A stretch of DNA of 32,162 nucleotides from Nitrospirota bacterium (lineage in GTDB: Bacteria; Nitrospirota; UBA9217). Each line of letters starts with the position of its first letter. Positions within the stretch are counted from its first letter, which is position 1. A model generated the notes under the pieces. That model was not told the DNA's origin. It searched no databases and saw only the letters and a program-made list of their open reading frames with translations. Both the position numbers and the translations under genes were made by a program. The stretch is taken from the NCBI GenBank assembly GCA_020052615.1, contig JAGVOT010000098.1:1-32162 (forward strand), read 5' to 3'. Positions 16,206-24,853 of this stretch are shown piece by piece.

Positions 16206-16240
16206 AAATTTTACTCTCCGGGAGCGTCAATGGTGTCCGC

Positions 16241-17437
16241 ATGTTCCTTCCCGATATCGCAAAAAAGAGCTGGATGATCGCCGCCGAGACCTTTTCCTCC
16301 TTTCGGAGGAACAACGATCTCTCCGCCGCCTCGTCCATGGCCTTCTCCGCCATGCTTGCGCTCATCCCGGCACTCTTCCTTCTCACCGCTCTGCTCGGTA
16401 TGACGATCGGGTCGTCTCAGGAGGCCTTCAGCAAGGTGCAGGAGCTGGCAACACAGGTGATCCCGAACTACAGCCGGGAGATCATGAACGAAGTGAGCTT
16501 CATCGCAACCCACAAGCGGACCTTCGGAGCGCTGAACCTCATCATATTCCTCTTTGCTGTCACACCGCTCGTTTCGGACATGCGCAGCGCCCTGGGCGCG
16601 ATCTTCCGGACCGGGGCGGGAAGGCCGTTCCTGCTCGAAAAGCTCATAGACCTGGCCATTACCGTCGTTTTCCTGCTGGGGATCACCGCTATTGCCGCGG
16701 CCGGCGTCGCCCTGACGATCGCCGATCAATGGTTCAGCCTGCCGGAAGCGCCGCGTTACCTCGGCGGCTTTGTGCAGTACCTGTTCATCGCGGCGGCTTT
16801 TTTTCTGCTCTACCTGGCCTTTTCCCGGAAGTTCCGCCCCGCGAACCTCGCGGCCGGCGCCATGATAAGCGCGGCGCTCTGGTATCTCATGGGCCCCCTG
16901 TTCCACAGGTTCCTCACCTTCAACCCCGGGTATGGTCTTGCCTTCGGTTCCTTTAAGTCGCTTTTCGTGGTCATCATCTGGATATACTACTCCCTTGTGG
17001 TCTTCCTGCTGGGAGCGGAGATCGCCGCAAGTCTCGAACGGCGTGAGGCGGCCTTCCTGAAGCGCCTTATGGCCGGGAAGCGGGGCCTGCCGGCAGCGAT
17101 CGAGGAGAGGTTCATCGTGCGATATGGGCCGGGTGAAACGATATTCACCGACGGGGCTGCCGGAGACGAGATGTTTTCCGTACTCAAGGGGACGGTGAAC
17201 ATCGGGAAGGGGGGGAGGGTCATCGCGACAGTGACCGCCGGCCAGTATTTCGGCGTCGTGTCCTTCCTGCTCGGCACGCCGAGGATCGCCGACGCGGTGG
17301 CGCAGGACGACGTGGAACTGGTCCTGATCAGCCGTCAGAACATCTCACATCTTATGAATGAATCTCCGGACTTCATTCTTGCCATGCTGAAGGAGACCGC
17401 CATGCGGCTCCGGGAGACGAACAAACTGTTCGAATAG
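16241..17437 (+). CDS. YihY/BrkB-family membrane protein fused to a cNMP-binding-type domain
   Basis: This is a 398-aa protein. Residues 1-270 are a YihY/virulence factor BrkB domain with about six membrane helices (near 33-57, 97-113, 136-162, 175-195, 203-222 and 240-265) and family signatures such as AFSAMLALIPALFLL and the late FGSFKSLFVVIIWIYYSLVVFLLGAE. Residues about 285-398 form a cyclic-nucleotide-binding fold (FIVRYGPGETIFTDGAAGDEMFSVLKG). The phosphate-binding cassette reads YFGVVSFLLGTPRIADAVA: the Arg is kept but the usual Glu after FG is Val, so ligand binding may be altered. YihY proteins usually end after the membrane domain (about 280-300 aa). The fusion suggests an inner-membrane protein gated by a nucleotide or another intracellular signal. 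Function of the membrane domain is unknown. A second ATG lies at 16211. Confidence 0.85.
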   Translation: MFLPDIAKKSWMIAAETFSSFRRNNDLSAASSMAFSAMLALIPALFLLTALLGMTIGSSQEAFSKVQELATQVIPNYSREIMNEVSFIATHKRTFGALNLIIFLFAVTPLVSDMRSALGAIFRTGAGRPFLLEKLIDLAITVVFLLGITAIAAAGVALTIADQWFSLPEAPRYLGGFVQYLFIAAAFFLLYLAFSRKFRPANLAAGAMISAALWYLMGPLFHRFLTFNPGYGLAFGSFKSLFVVIIWIYYSLVVFLLGAEIAASLERREAAFLKRLMAGKRGLPAAIEERFIVRYGPGETIFTDGAAGDEMFSVLKGTVNIGKGGRVIATVTAGQYFGVVSFLLGTPRIADAVAQDDVELVLISRQNISHLMNESPDFILAMLKETAMRLRETNKLFE

Positions 17438-17566
17438 ATCGGCAGGGTCTAGGGGGCAAGAAGAACCGACACGGGGACCGGGGGACGGTATACAGGAAAG
17501 GCCGACGGGTCGACGCGGTGACGCGGGGTCAGAGAAGAACCGGCAGGGGGCTTCGCTATGGTCCGA

Positions 17567-17824
17567 TCAGACCGCTTGAGGGCTTGCGATCCGGTCTTGC
17601 CTGTCCTTTTCGTACATTGCCAGGAGGGGTTTCAGGTCGAGATGGAGCAGGTCGGCGTAGATCTTCAGGTAGCCTTTCCCATACACGCGGGGGATGCTTT
17701 GGAACCGGCCCTCCTCCATGGCGCAGAGGTAGCGGGAGCTTATGCAGGTCTTCTTGGCTATATCGCCGATCTCAAGGCCGATAGCCACCCGCTGTTCCCG
17801 CAAGATCCTGCCGATGTCCTTCAT
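17567..17824 (-). CDS. Small RodZ-like helix-turn-helix protein
   Basis: This 85-aa protein consists almost only of an HTH_25/Xre-type domain: IGRILREQRVAIGLEIGDIAKKTCISSRYLCAMEEG then a FQSIPRVYGKGYLKIYADLL segment that matches the N-terminal HTH of RodZ and similar membrane-anchored cytoskeletal proteins. It lacks the transmembrane and periplasmic parts of RodZ, so it is a stand-alone domain or a truncated remnant. ATG 17824 is chosen for the GGAGGG Shine-Dalgarno upstream. The frame extends to 17911 without other support. The FxxIPxxxYxKGYLxxYA motif normally interacts with partner proteins rather than DNA. Confidence 0.75.
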   Translation of the reverse strand: MKDIGRILREQRVAIGLEIGDIAKKTCISSRYLCAMEEGRFQSIPRVYGKGYLKIYADLLHLDLKPLLAMYEKDRQDRIASPQAV

Positions 17825-18145
17825 GATCGCCCTCCGTTGACTCTTCCAGGGAATGCCTGGCAGTACATGGATCGGGGCTTTCTTTTCGCTGATGTAATGA
17901 AGCTGTATCATGAATATGATGGGAAATCAATGTAAAATTATAATTTGATGCATAATAGCATCGCGCCGATTTCACAGCTACAACCGGTGGGGGTGTCTCC
18001 GTATGCTATCCAATATCTTGATTGCCGATGCAGGCTAATATAGAGGAGGATCGACCACGAGGACGATGAAAACAGGCCCGGCAGTGAACAAAAGGACCAC
18101 AACGCCGGATCACCTTTGCCTTGGTGGTATAACGATACCGCATAA
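17825..18145. other. Intergenic region between HTH gene and transporter
   Basis: This 321-base gap between divergent genes is AT-rich near 17920-17962. It includes a perfect GATGC-N6-GCATC inverted repeat (17947-17962) overlapping a minus-strand extended -10-like TGCTATTAT. No gene is evident in it. Confidence 0.5.
17947..17962. promoter_or_regulatory. Inverted repeat GATGC-N6-GCATC, possible operator
   Basis: Five-base perfect arms with an AT-only spacer lie about 123 bases before the HTH gene and overlap a TGCTATTAT element on that strand. Autoregulation by the HTH protein is possible but is only a positional inference. Confidence 0.3.
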
Positions 18146-18835
18146 ATGCAAACACTCATTCCAGTACACATCAAAGAACGATCAAGGCTCTACCAGTGGG
18201 CCAATGTCCTGGCGCTGATCACCATCTTCTACAATATCGGCGAGGGGCTGGTGTCGGTCCTCTTCGGGCTCGAGGACGAGAGCTTCGCGCTCTTCGGGTT
18301 CGGGTTGGATTCCTTCGTGGAGGTCGCTTCCGGCATCGGCATCTGGCACATGATACGGCGGATCAGAAAGAACGAGGGCGAAACGGCCGATCATTTTGAG
18401 CGGACCGCGTTAAAAATAACCGGCAGTGGCTTTGCCATCCTGACGGTCGGACTCACGATAACGGCGGCCATTAACCTCTATCAGGGGCACAAGCCCGAAA
18501 CGACCTTCTGGGGCATCGTGATCTCGCTCCTCTCCATTGCCACGATGTGGCTGTTGATCCACTACAAGGTGAAGGTCGGGAAGGCGCTGAACTCGCAGGC
18601 CATTCTGTCCGATGCCGCCTGCACCCGCGCCTGCCTCCAGCTTTCCGTTGTCCTGCTCGTCGCGAGCCTGGGATATAAATTTACCGGGATCGGGGGCTTC
18701 GATTCGATCGGAACGCTCGTGATCGCCGGGCTTTGCTGGCGCGAGGGGAAAGAGGCCTTTGAAAAGGCGAAGGCGGGCAGCTTCGCCTGCGCCTGCGGGG
18801 GGGCATGCAAGCCCGTCACGGGGACAAAACAGTGA
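18146..18835 (+). CDS. Cation-efflux (CDF-like) membrane protein with Cys-rich tail
   Basis: This 229-aa protein resembles the membrane domain of cation diffusion facilitators: about six hydrophobic segments, with FGFGLDSFVEVASG in helix 2 where CDF proteins have their metal-site Asp/His residues, and ILSDAACTRAC in the helix-5 position (Asp in SDA). It lacks the usual C-terminal cytoplasmic metal-binding domain. Instead it ends in SFACACGGACKPV, four cysteines within about ten residues, which could bind soft metals. The start is ATG 18146, with no evident Shine-Dalgarno. Substrate cannot be inferred, and the shifted Asp/Glu spacing (DxxxE) and cysteines make a classical Zn transporter uncertain. 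Confidence 0.7.
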   Translation: MQTLIPVHIKERSRLYQWANVLALITIFYNIGEGLVSVLFGLEDESFALFGFGLDSFVEVASGIGIWHMIRRIRKNEGETADHFERTALKITGSGFAILTVGLTITAAINLYQGHKPETTFWGIVISLLSIATMWLLIHYKVKVGKALNSQAILSDAACTRACLQLSVVLLVASLGYKFTGIGGFDSIGTLVIAGLCWREGKEAFEKAKAGSFACACGGACKPVTGTKQ

Positions 18836-18944
18836 ATCAACAACAAACAACAGGCATGGCTTGCATCGGATGAACGAGAGCTAAAATCCTGCTTCCTATT
18901 TTCTTACCCTCTTGCTTTCGTCGTCTCCGCGTGTTTTCCCCGCC

Positions 18945-19334
18945 TTAAAAAGGCAGTTGGTTCTTCCTGATGACATGCAGGTGTATCTTCTCGTCGCCGC
19001 CTCGCAATTCCTCGAACTGCCTTTCCGCGGCCGCCCTCGCTGCTTCCGGTTCATCCGCGGCCAGCACCAGCCTGAACCGGTTCAATCCTTTCGCCTCCCG
19101 CTCCTTCCTTCCCGCCGAAAAGAGCACCGGCAGATGCTCTTCAATGCATCCCGCCGAGCCCGCATCCGCTATAGAGACGAGCAAGCGGTTGCCGATGATG
19201 ATGGCGGCTTCCAGTACGATGAAGTTGTTCAGACGTAACTTCAGTCGCACGTCAATCGACCGGAAGAGATCCTCCGGACAACCGCAACCGAGAGCGTTCC
19301 GGATGAAACGCTTGATGAACTCAGGGGAGAGCAT
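18945..19334 (-). CDS. Small conserved-looking protein with LGCGCPED motif
   Basis: This is a 129-aa soluble protein that I do not recognise as a named family. It begins FIKRFIRNALGCGCPEDLFRSID, with two close cysteines followed by Pro-Glu, then a beta-rich middle (NNFIVLEAAIIIGNRLLVSI) and an Ala/Glu-rich helix near the end. It lies 16 bases downstream of the PiT transporter stop on the same strand and is probably the third gene of that operon by coupling. It has no good Shine-Dalgarno. The CxC pair could bind metal or take part in redox chemistry. No phosphate-related function is implied by sequence. Confidence 0.6.
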   Translation of the reverse strand: MLSPEFIKRFIRNALGCGCPEDLFRSIDVRLKLRLNNFIVLEAAIIIGNRLLVSIADAGSAGCIEEHLPVLFSAGRKEREAKGLNRFRLVLAADEPEAARAAAERQFEELRGGDEKIHLHVIRKNQLPF

Positions 19335-19350
19335 GGGAGAGGGGAAGGTG

Positions 19351-20325
19351 TTACTCGAGGAGCCTGACGATGATCCATGCCAGGACGATACAGACCGGGA
19401 GGGTCAGGACCCAGGCCATGATGATCTTTCCGGCGACGCCCCATCGGACCGCAGAGAGGCGCTGGGTTGCTCCCACGCCCATGATCGCCGTGGAGATGAC
19501 ATGGGTGGTGCTGACGGGAAGGCCGAAATGGCTTGCGCCGATGATGATCATCGTGGCCGAGGTCTCGGCGGCGAATCCGTGGATGGGCTGGAGTTTCAGC
19601 ATTTTCATGCCGATGGTCTTGATTACCTTCCACCCGCCCATAAAGGTCCCAATACCCATGGCAAGCGCGGCTGTAAAGATAACCCACACCGGGACTTCCA
19701 GAGTGCTGATCGTGCCCCGGCTGAGCAGGGCCATGGTGATAATGCCCATGACCTTCTGGGCGTCGTTCGAGCCGTGGCCGAATGCCATGAAGGCCGAAGA
19801 CATGATCTGGAGCTTGCCAAAATGCTTGTTGATCGTTCCCGGCGCCATCCCCCCGAAGATCTTAAGGATCAGTTTCATGAAGCCGAATCCGATCAATATC
19901 CCGAGAAAGGGAGATACGATGAGGGCTGTGAATATCTTCGTGATGCCTTCGGAGTTCAGGATGCCGAATCCGCCGTAAGCCGCGGCCGCACCGATGATGC
20001 CGCCCACGAGGGCATGGGACGCGCTGACCGGCAGTCCGAAGAGCGTCATGATGGTATTCCAGAGAAAGGCGCTCGCCAGGGCCGCCATGATCACCAGGTC
20101 GGTGACCGCCGTGGGGTCCACGATGCCCTTGCCGATGGTCTTGGCAACGGCTGTCGTGAGGAATGCTCCGATTATGTTCATGACCGCGGCCATCGTAACG
20201 GCGGCCAGCGGCGTAAGCACCTTGGTCGAGACGACCGTGGCGATGGCGTTGGCCGAATCGTTCCAGCCGTTGCTGATATCGAACAAGATCGCGAGGAAGA
20301 TGATGATCAGCAGGATATCAAGCAT
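19351..20325 (-). CDS. pit: PiT-family inorganic phosphate transporter
   Basis: This 324-aa integral membrane protein contains the two PHO4/PiT signature repeats, NGWNDSANAIATVVSTK near residue 19 and FGHGSNDAQKVMG near 180, each in an inverted half of the protein. The GLPVSASHALVGG and GLPVSTTHVIS motifs mark the same half-repeat. It should import phosphate (as metal-phosphate) with protons or Na+. Length and helix number (about 10) fit prokaryotic PiT. The ATG overlaps the TGA of the upstream DUF47 gene by eight bases, so the two are translationally coupled. DUF47-PiT pairs are common and normally act together. Confidence 0.93.
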   Translation of the reverse strand: MLDILLIIIFLAILFDISNGWNDSANAIATVVSTKVLTPLAAVTMAAVMNIIGAFLTTAVAKTIGKGIVDPTAVTDLVIMAALASAFLWNTIMTLFGLPVSASHALVGGIIGAAAAYGGFGILNSEGITKIFTALIVSPFLGILIGFGFMKLILKIFGGMAPGTINKHFGKLQIMSSAFMAFGHGSNDAQKVMGIITMALLSRGTISTLEVPVWVIFTAALAMGIGTFMGGWKVIKTIGMKMLKLQPIHGFAAETSATMIIIGASHFGLPVSTTHVISTAIMGVGATQRLSAVRWGVAGKIIMAWVLTLPVCIVLAWIIVRLLE

Positions 20326-20935
20326 GTTTCAGGACGATCCCTTCGAGAACGTTCGCGATGTCTTCGGCGCGGTCGGAGGCGTCTTCGAAGAGCGTATAGA
20401 TGTCCTTCCATTTGATGATATAGATGGGATCGTTGTTGCCGTTCACGAGATTGCCCAATGCGTCGCGGTACTTGCGGTCGATGCGGTTCTCGAGACGGTT
20501 GATCTCGATGCAGTGCTCCTGGACATGAGCATATTGCTTGGCCCGGAGCTCCCGGAGCGCCTTCTTGAGGATGTCCGCCGTCATCTGGAGGTCTTCGGCG
20601 ATGGAGATGACCTCCCGTGTCGGCTTCTCGATCTTGTAAACCGCCATGCGGTCCACTGCCGCCCAGATGAGGTCGAGTACGTCGTCGATGCGGGCAGCCA
20701 GTTCGTGGATGTCCTCGCGGTCGATGGGGGTAAGGAACGTCTGGTTCAGTTCCTTCATGATGTCGTGGGTCAGCATGTCGCCGTCCTGCTCGAACTCGTA
20801 GATCGCCTTGGCCTTCTTTTCGAAGGTCTCAAAGTTGTTCAGCATGTCCACGAGGACGTTGGTGGCTTTGGAGAGGTTGTCGAGGGCGCGGTCGAAGATC
20901 TCGAAGAAGTCGATCTTTTTCGGGAAGAGGGCCAT
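20318..20935 (-). CDS. DUF47 (PhoU-like) protein, partner of PiT
   Basis: This is a 205-aa all-helical protein of the DUF47/PhoU_div family. It begins ALFPKKIDFFEIFD and carries EFEQDGDMLTHDIMKELNQTFLTPIDREDIHELAARIDDVLD, the family's metal-binding E/DxxxD pattern, here split in several pieces. Such proteins are encoded next to PiT transporters and are thought to regulate them. ATG 20935 gives the usual family N-terminus. ATG 20974 would add 13 residues and also follows the promoter. AAGGAG at 20951-20956 is 15 bases before 20935, so the start is uncertain. It is the first gene of the operon. Confidence 0.88.
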   Translation of the reverse strand: MALFPKKIDFFEIFDRALDNLSKATNVLVDMLNNFETFEKKAKAIYEFEQDGDMLTHDIMKELNQTFLTPIDREDIHELAARIDDVLDLIWAAVDRMAVYKIEKPTREVISIAEDLQMTADILKKALRELRAKQYAHVQEHCIEINRLENRIDRKYRDALGNLVNGNNDPIYIIKWKDIYTLFEDASDRAEDIANVLEGIVLKHA

Positions 20936-20995
20936 GGGGATGTACCAAATCTCCTTCGCGGTGAATTTACGCATTGTCGCAACGGAACGACATAA

Positions 20996-21024
20996 AAAGT
21001 AGCATAACAGGCGGGGAATTGCAA
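20996..21024 (-). promoter_or_regulatory. Promoter of the DUF47-PiT operon
   Basis: On the minus strand: TTGCAA, 17 bases, TACTTT. The predicted start is near 20989, 15 or 54 bases before the two possible start codons of the DUF47 gene. I see no PhoB-type direct repeats close by. Confidence 0.5.
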
Positions 21025-21051
21025 ACGATAATTGCCCCGGGCAGGGGAGAC

Positions 21052-21083
21052 AAAAAAAGGCGATGAACAGTATGTTCATCGCC
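21052..21083 (-). terminator. Rho-independent terminator of the 57-aa zinc-ribbon gene
   Basis: GGCGATGAACA-GTA-TGTTCATCGCC is a perfect 11-bp hairpin with a three-base loop. On the minus strand it is followed by seven T. It sits 21 bases after the small gene's stop codon and upstream of the DUF47 promoter. Confidence 0.92.
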
Positions 21084-21104
21084 CGGGTAACGCAGAGAAA
21101 ACGT

Positions 21105-21278
21105 CTACTCGATCTTCGATTCCTTCCAGCACTTGTCGCAGAGCCACATCATGCCGCGAACTTTGCCCGACGTGGTCATCATCTTTGCCGCCTGCATGGG
21201 TTTGCCGCAGCACTGGGGGTTGTTGCTCACAACGGCCCGCTTGGTGGCCGCTTTTGCTGTTTTGCTTAATTCCGCCAT
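21105..21278 (-). CDS. 57-aa zinc-ribbon-like protein
   Basis: This small gene encodes 57 residues starting MAELSKTAKAATKR. It has two cysteine pairs: QCCGKPM at residues 22-28 and WLCDKCW at 45-51. This CC...CxxC arrangement, separated by about 22 residues, is typical of a treble-clef or zinc-ribbon knuckle. ATG 21278 has a GGAGG Shine-Dalgarno nine bases upstream. A TTGACT-N16-TAAAAT promoter precedes it and a perfect intrinsic terminator follows, so it is a complete single-gene transcription unit. The basic N-terminus would suit nucleic-acid binding, but function is unknown. Confidence 0.8.
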   Translation of the reverse strand: MAELSKTAKAATKRAVVSNNPQCCGKPMQAAKMMTTSGKVRGMMWLCDKCWKESKIE

Positions 21279-21338
21279 CTCCCTGTTCCTCCAACGATCC
21301 TGTGGTTAAAAAAATAATCGGTTTCCCGAAGACCCTGC

Positions 21339-21366
21339 ATTTTAACCATATAAGGGGAAAAGTCAA
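21339..21366 (-). promoter_or_regulatory. Promoter of the 57-aa zinc-ribbon gene
   Basis: On the minus strand: TTGACT, 16 bases, TAAAAT. The predicted start is near 21332, about 54 bases before the ATG at 21278. Confidence 0.65.
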
Positions 21367-21396
21367 GAGGATTTTAGGATAATCAGGAAGGGCTTT

Positions 21397-21610
21397 ACCA
21401 CGGAGTCACGGAGTCACGGAGAACGACAAAGCCATGGAATGAAGCACCGAGCAGGCCGTCGAAAAACTATTCTAGCCGTCTTTGCGAGCAGAGCGAAGCA
21501 ATCTCGCCTTTTTACAAATCAATGAGATACAGATTGCTTCGTTGCAGAAAACGCTCCTCGCAATGACCCGTCGCGATTTTCAGTGATCTTTCTCCGTGCC
21601 TCCGTGGTGG
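21397..21610. repeat. Outer inverted repeat (ACCACGGAG type) enclosing a second repeat
   Basis: The left arm is ACCACGGAG followed by two further TCACGGAG units (21397-21423). The right arm is TTTCTCCGTG-CCTCCGTGGTGG (21589-21610), roughly its reverse complement. The interior holds a different palindromic repeat at 21476-21570. The structure looks like one mobile repeat inserted in another. Confidence 0.65.
21476..21570. repeat. Dispersed MITE-like repeat, copy A
   Basis: The left arm TCTTTGCGAGC-GAAGCAATCTCG (with a small insertion) and the right arm AGATTGCTTCG...CTCCTCGCAATGAC form a long imperfect hairpin. The same arms recur at 24854-24983 and 28027-28114. There is no coding capacity. 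Repeats of this kind are common in Desulfobacterota and Nitrospirota genomes (recalled, not checked). Confidence 0.7.
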
Positions 21611-21652
21611 ATTCTTATTACTCTAACATATTGAAAAACAGCCTGATTCCCC

Positions 21653-21682
21653 TTGACTTTGTCGTGGGCGGGGTGATATTAT
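21653..21682 (+). promoter_or_regulatory. aspS promoter
   Basis: TTGACT, 18 bases, TATTAT. The start is predicted near 21689, giving a short leader of about 33 bases before GTG 21722. An 8-codon ATG frame (21699-21725) lies inside that leader. Confidence 0.65.
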
Positions 21683-21721
21683 CCCACCTGTTTTTATTAT
21701 GGACGACGGGAGCGGTGAAAC

Positions 21722-23494
<1,773 letters not shown>

Positions 23495-23502
23495 AGGCGT
23501 TC

Positions 23503-23653
23503 TTTACCGCAGCGTGCGCAGCCAAAAGCAGGCGCTTCTAAGCGAGAGCGCAGAGAAACGTCTGATGGGAACGGATCAAATAGCGTGACGGAAATCTTGA
23601 GTCATTCATCGTATTGTTTTTTCTCCGCGACCCCTGCGTTCTCTGCGGTGAAA
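23503..23653. repeat. Dispersed inverted repeat (ACCGCAG type) after aspS
   Basis: TTTACCGCAG-CGTGCGCAG at the left and CTGCG-TTCTCTGCGGTGAAA at the right are approximate reverse complements, with an intermediate AGCGCAGAGAAACG. It resembles the outer repeat upstream of aspS in design but differs in sequence. It ends about 10 bases before the ribosome site of the next small gene. Confidence 0.5.
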
Positions 23654-23673
23654 TCAGCAGTTTGAGGTCTATT

Positions 23674-23841
23674 ATGAAGTGCAAGGACTGCAGTAAGGAA
23701 GTGGTGCTCAAGATCGGCTGAAGGAAAGTCACCATGCGCTGCACGTCGTGCGGCAAGGAATTTCCGATCAAGGAGTACCTGGACGAGCTTGATGAAGCAA
23801 CGTGGGAGAAGATAGCCCTCCGTCCCAGCAACCGCGCATGA
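23674..23841 (+). CDS. Probable dual-CXXC small selenoprotein (in-frame UGA)
   Basis: ATG 23674 (TTGAGGT upstream) opens a 55-codon frame with one internal TGA at codon 16 (23719-23721) and a TGA stop at 23839. The protein reads MKCKDCSKEVVLKIG, then the UGA residue, then RKVTMRCTSCGKEFPIKEYLDEL and a WEKIALRPSNRA end (split here). CxxC pairs are at 3/6 and 23/26. From memory this matches the family named dual CXXC motif small (seleno)protein, where Cys-form members have Cys in place of the UGA residue followed by R-[RK]-V-x-x-R-C. A hairpin GCTGCAC-GTC-GTGCGGC (23738-23754), with a G-first loop 23 bases after the UGA, fits a bacterial SECIS. Both halves being conserved in frame argues against a pseudogene. 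Re-initiation at ATG 23734 is the alternative. No Sec machinery genes are in the window. Confidence 0.72.
23738..23754 (+). promoter_or_regulatory. Candidate bacterial SECIS hairpin
   Basis: GCUGCAC and GUGCGGC pair over seven positions (one G-U) around loop GUC. The loop starts 23 bases after the in-frame UGA, inside the 16-37 base window expected for SelB-recognised elements, and its first base is G. It overlaps codons of the second CxxC, so base choice may also reflect coding. Confidence 0.55.
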
Positions 23842-23927
23842 CGGCTATGCGTGCCTCCAGGCCCTGTCTTTCCTTCTGCCCGGAAAAGCAGCCAACCAAA
23901 TATCGAGAGAACGAGAACGTCGCCATC

Positions 23928-24758
23928 ATGATATGCCGTGCTACAACAACAGGATCGCAAAAGCCCGTCGGGGTACTGCTCGCCGTCCTCGCCATCGTGG
24001 TCCTCCTCGCCGCGGCCGGATGCACCGCTTCCGATACGCCGGGAAGGCGCTTCACCGAGATACTGCACCGCTATCCCCAGTCCCCGGAGCCGCTGGCGAT
24101 CGCCCGGCTGACCGCGTCCTCTGCCGACGCCGTACCGCTCTCCCCCCGGGGCAAGGCGGTCACGATCATGGTGCATCCTGCATATTCGCTCTTCTTTCGC
24201 GAGGAGCGAAGGAGCACCTACAGTGAGGCCAAGTACGACCTGCTGAAGTTCCAGCTCGACAATGAGGCCCGCTTCATCGGCGAGATAGCGAAGTCCGACA
24301 ACCTGCTGATCCTCGTTCTGCCGGGCAACTATCAGACGGACAGTCTTGCCCCCCTGTCCTATACGTTCTACCTGAACTCCACCACCCAGTCCAGCCCCCT
24401 GGTCTACTATATCAGTTCGGAAACGTCGAGCAACGGGTCCCTGGACATGGATGCGATGGTGGTGCTCTACCGGTTCCTGCAGCGGGTCAAGGCGGACAAG
24501 GTGCTGGTCGGCGGAGGATACATCGGACGGTGCCAGCGGGAGTTCTACAATCAGCTGACGAGCTATATGGACAAGCCCCCGGCATTCATCGTGCCCGAGA
24601 TATCGTCTATTTCTCCTGACGATGTCGAAGATGACGAGGCCCAGGAGATCGTGAACAGCATCCAAAAGCACGATTATACCCCCGTCAAGAAGTTCATCGA
24701 GAAGAAGGGACAGGGAAAGGCCGATGTTCTGCATATGCCTTCCGCTCCGGTCCTGTAA
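23928..24758 (+). CDS. Lipoprotein of unknown function
   Basis: This is a 276-aa protein with a signal peptide ending in a lipobox (LAAAGC, Cys near residue 32). The mature part has no repeats or named motifs that I recognise. It contains TIMVHPAYSLFFREERRSTY, KSDNLLILVLPGNYQTDS and KADKVLVGGGYIGRCQREF, which read as alternating strands and helices of a compact alpha/beta domain. The frame is open from 23802. ATG 23928 gives the normal signal peptide. ATG 23838 overlaps the stop of the UGA gene as ATGA, which would couple them but leaves an unusually long n-region. No function is proposed. Confidence 0.65.
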   Translation: MICRATTTGSQKPVGVLLAVLAIVVLLAAAGCTASDTPGRRFTEILHRYPQSPEPLAIARLTASSADAVPLSPRGKAVTIMVHPAYSLFFREERRSTYSEAKYDLLKFQLDNEARFIGEIAKSDNLLILVLPGNYQTDSLAPLSYTFYLNSTTQSSPLVYYISSETSSNGSLDMDAMVVLYRFLQRVKADKVLVGGGYIGRCQREFYNQLTSYMDKPPAFIVPEISSISPDDVEDDEAQEIVNSIQKHDYTPVKKFIEKKGQGKADVLHMPSAPVL

Positions 24759-24853
24759 AAAAGCTGAAATAACCCCGCCTTTCCCGGATCGCCCGGTCAT
24801 TCCTGCCTGACAGCCCTTTTCCCTGTTTTCTGCAGCATCCAACCATGATGTAT

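Larger units (their letters stand above)
21279..21721. other. Intergenic region between zinc-ribbon gene and aspS
   Basis: This 443-base gap contains the minus-strand promoter of the small gene (21339-21366), a nested pair of dispersed inverted repeats (21397-21610) and the aspS promoter (21653-21682). Apart from an 8-codon open frame overlapping the aspS start, no gene is seen. Confidence 0.75.

Noticed and set aside
18126-18139. GGTAT-AACG-ATACC inverted repeat before the transporter
   Set aside because: Five-base arms only, and close to the start codon. It is likely chance, with no regulator to link it to.
21397-21610. CRISPR-like repeat spacing in the ACGGAG units
   Set aside because: The short tandem GAGTCACG units have no spacers and form arms of an inverted repeat. 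There are no cas genes.
23674-23721. Reading the UGA gene as a pseudogene or as two short genes
   Set aside because: A single UGA (not UAA or UAG) between conserved motifs, continuous coding pattern on both sides and a hairpin at SECIS distance make Sec decoding more likely. Re-initiation at 23734 remains an alternative.
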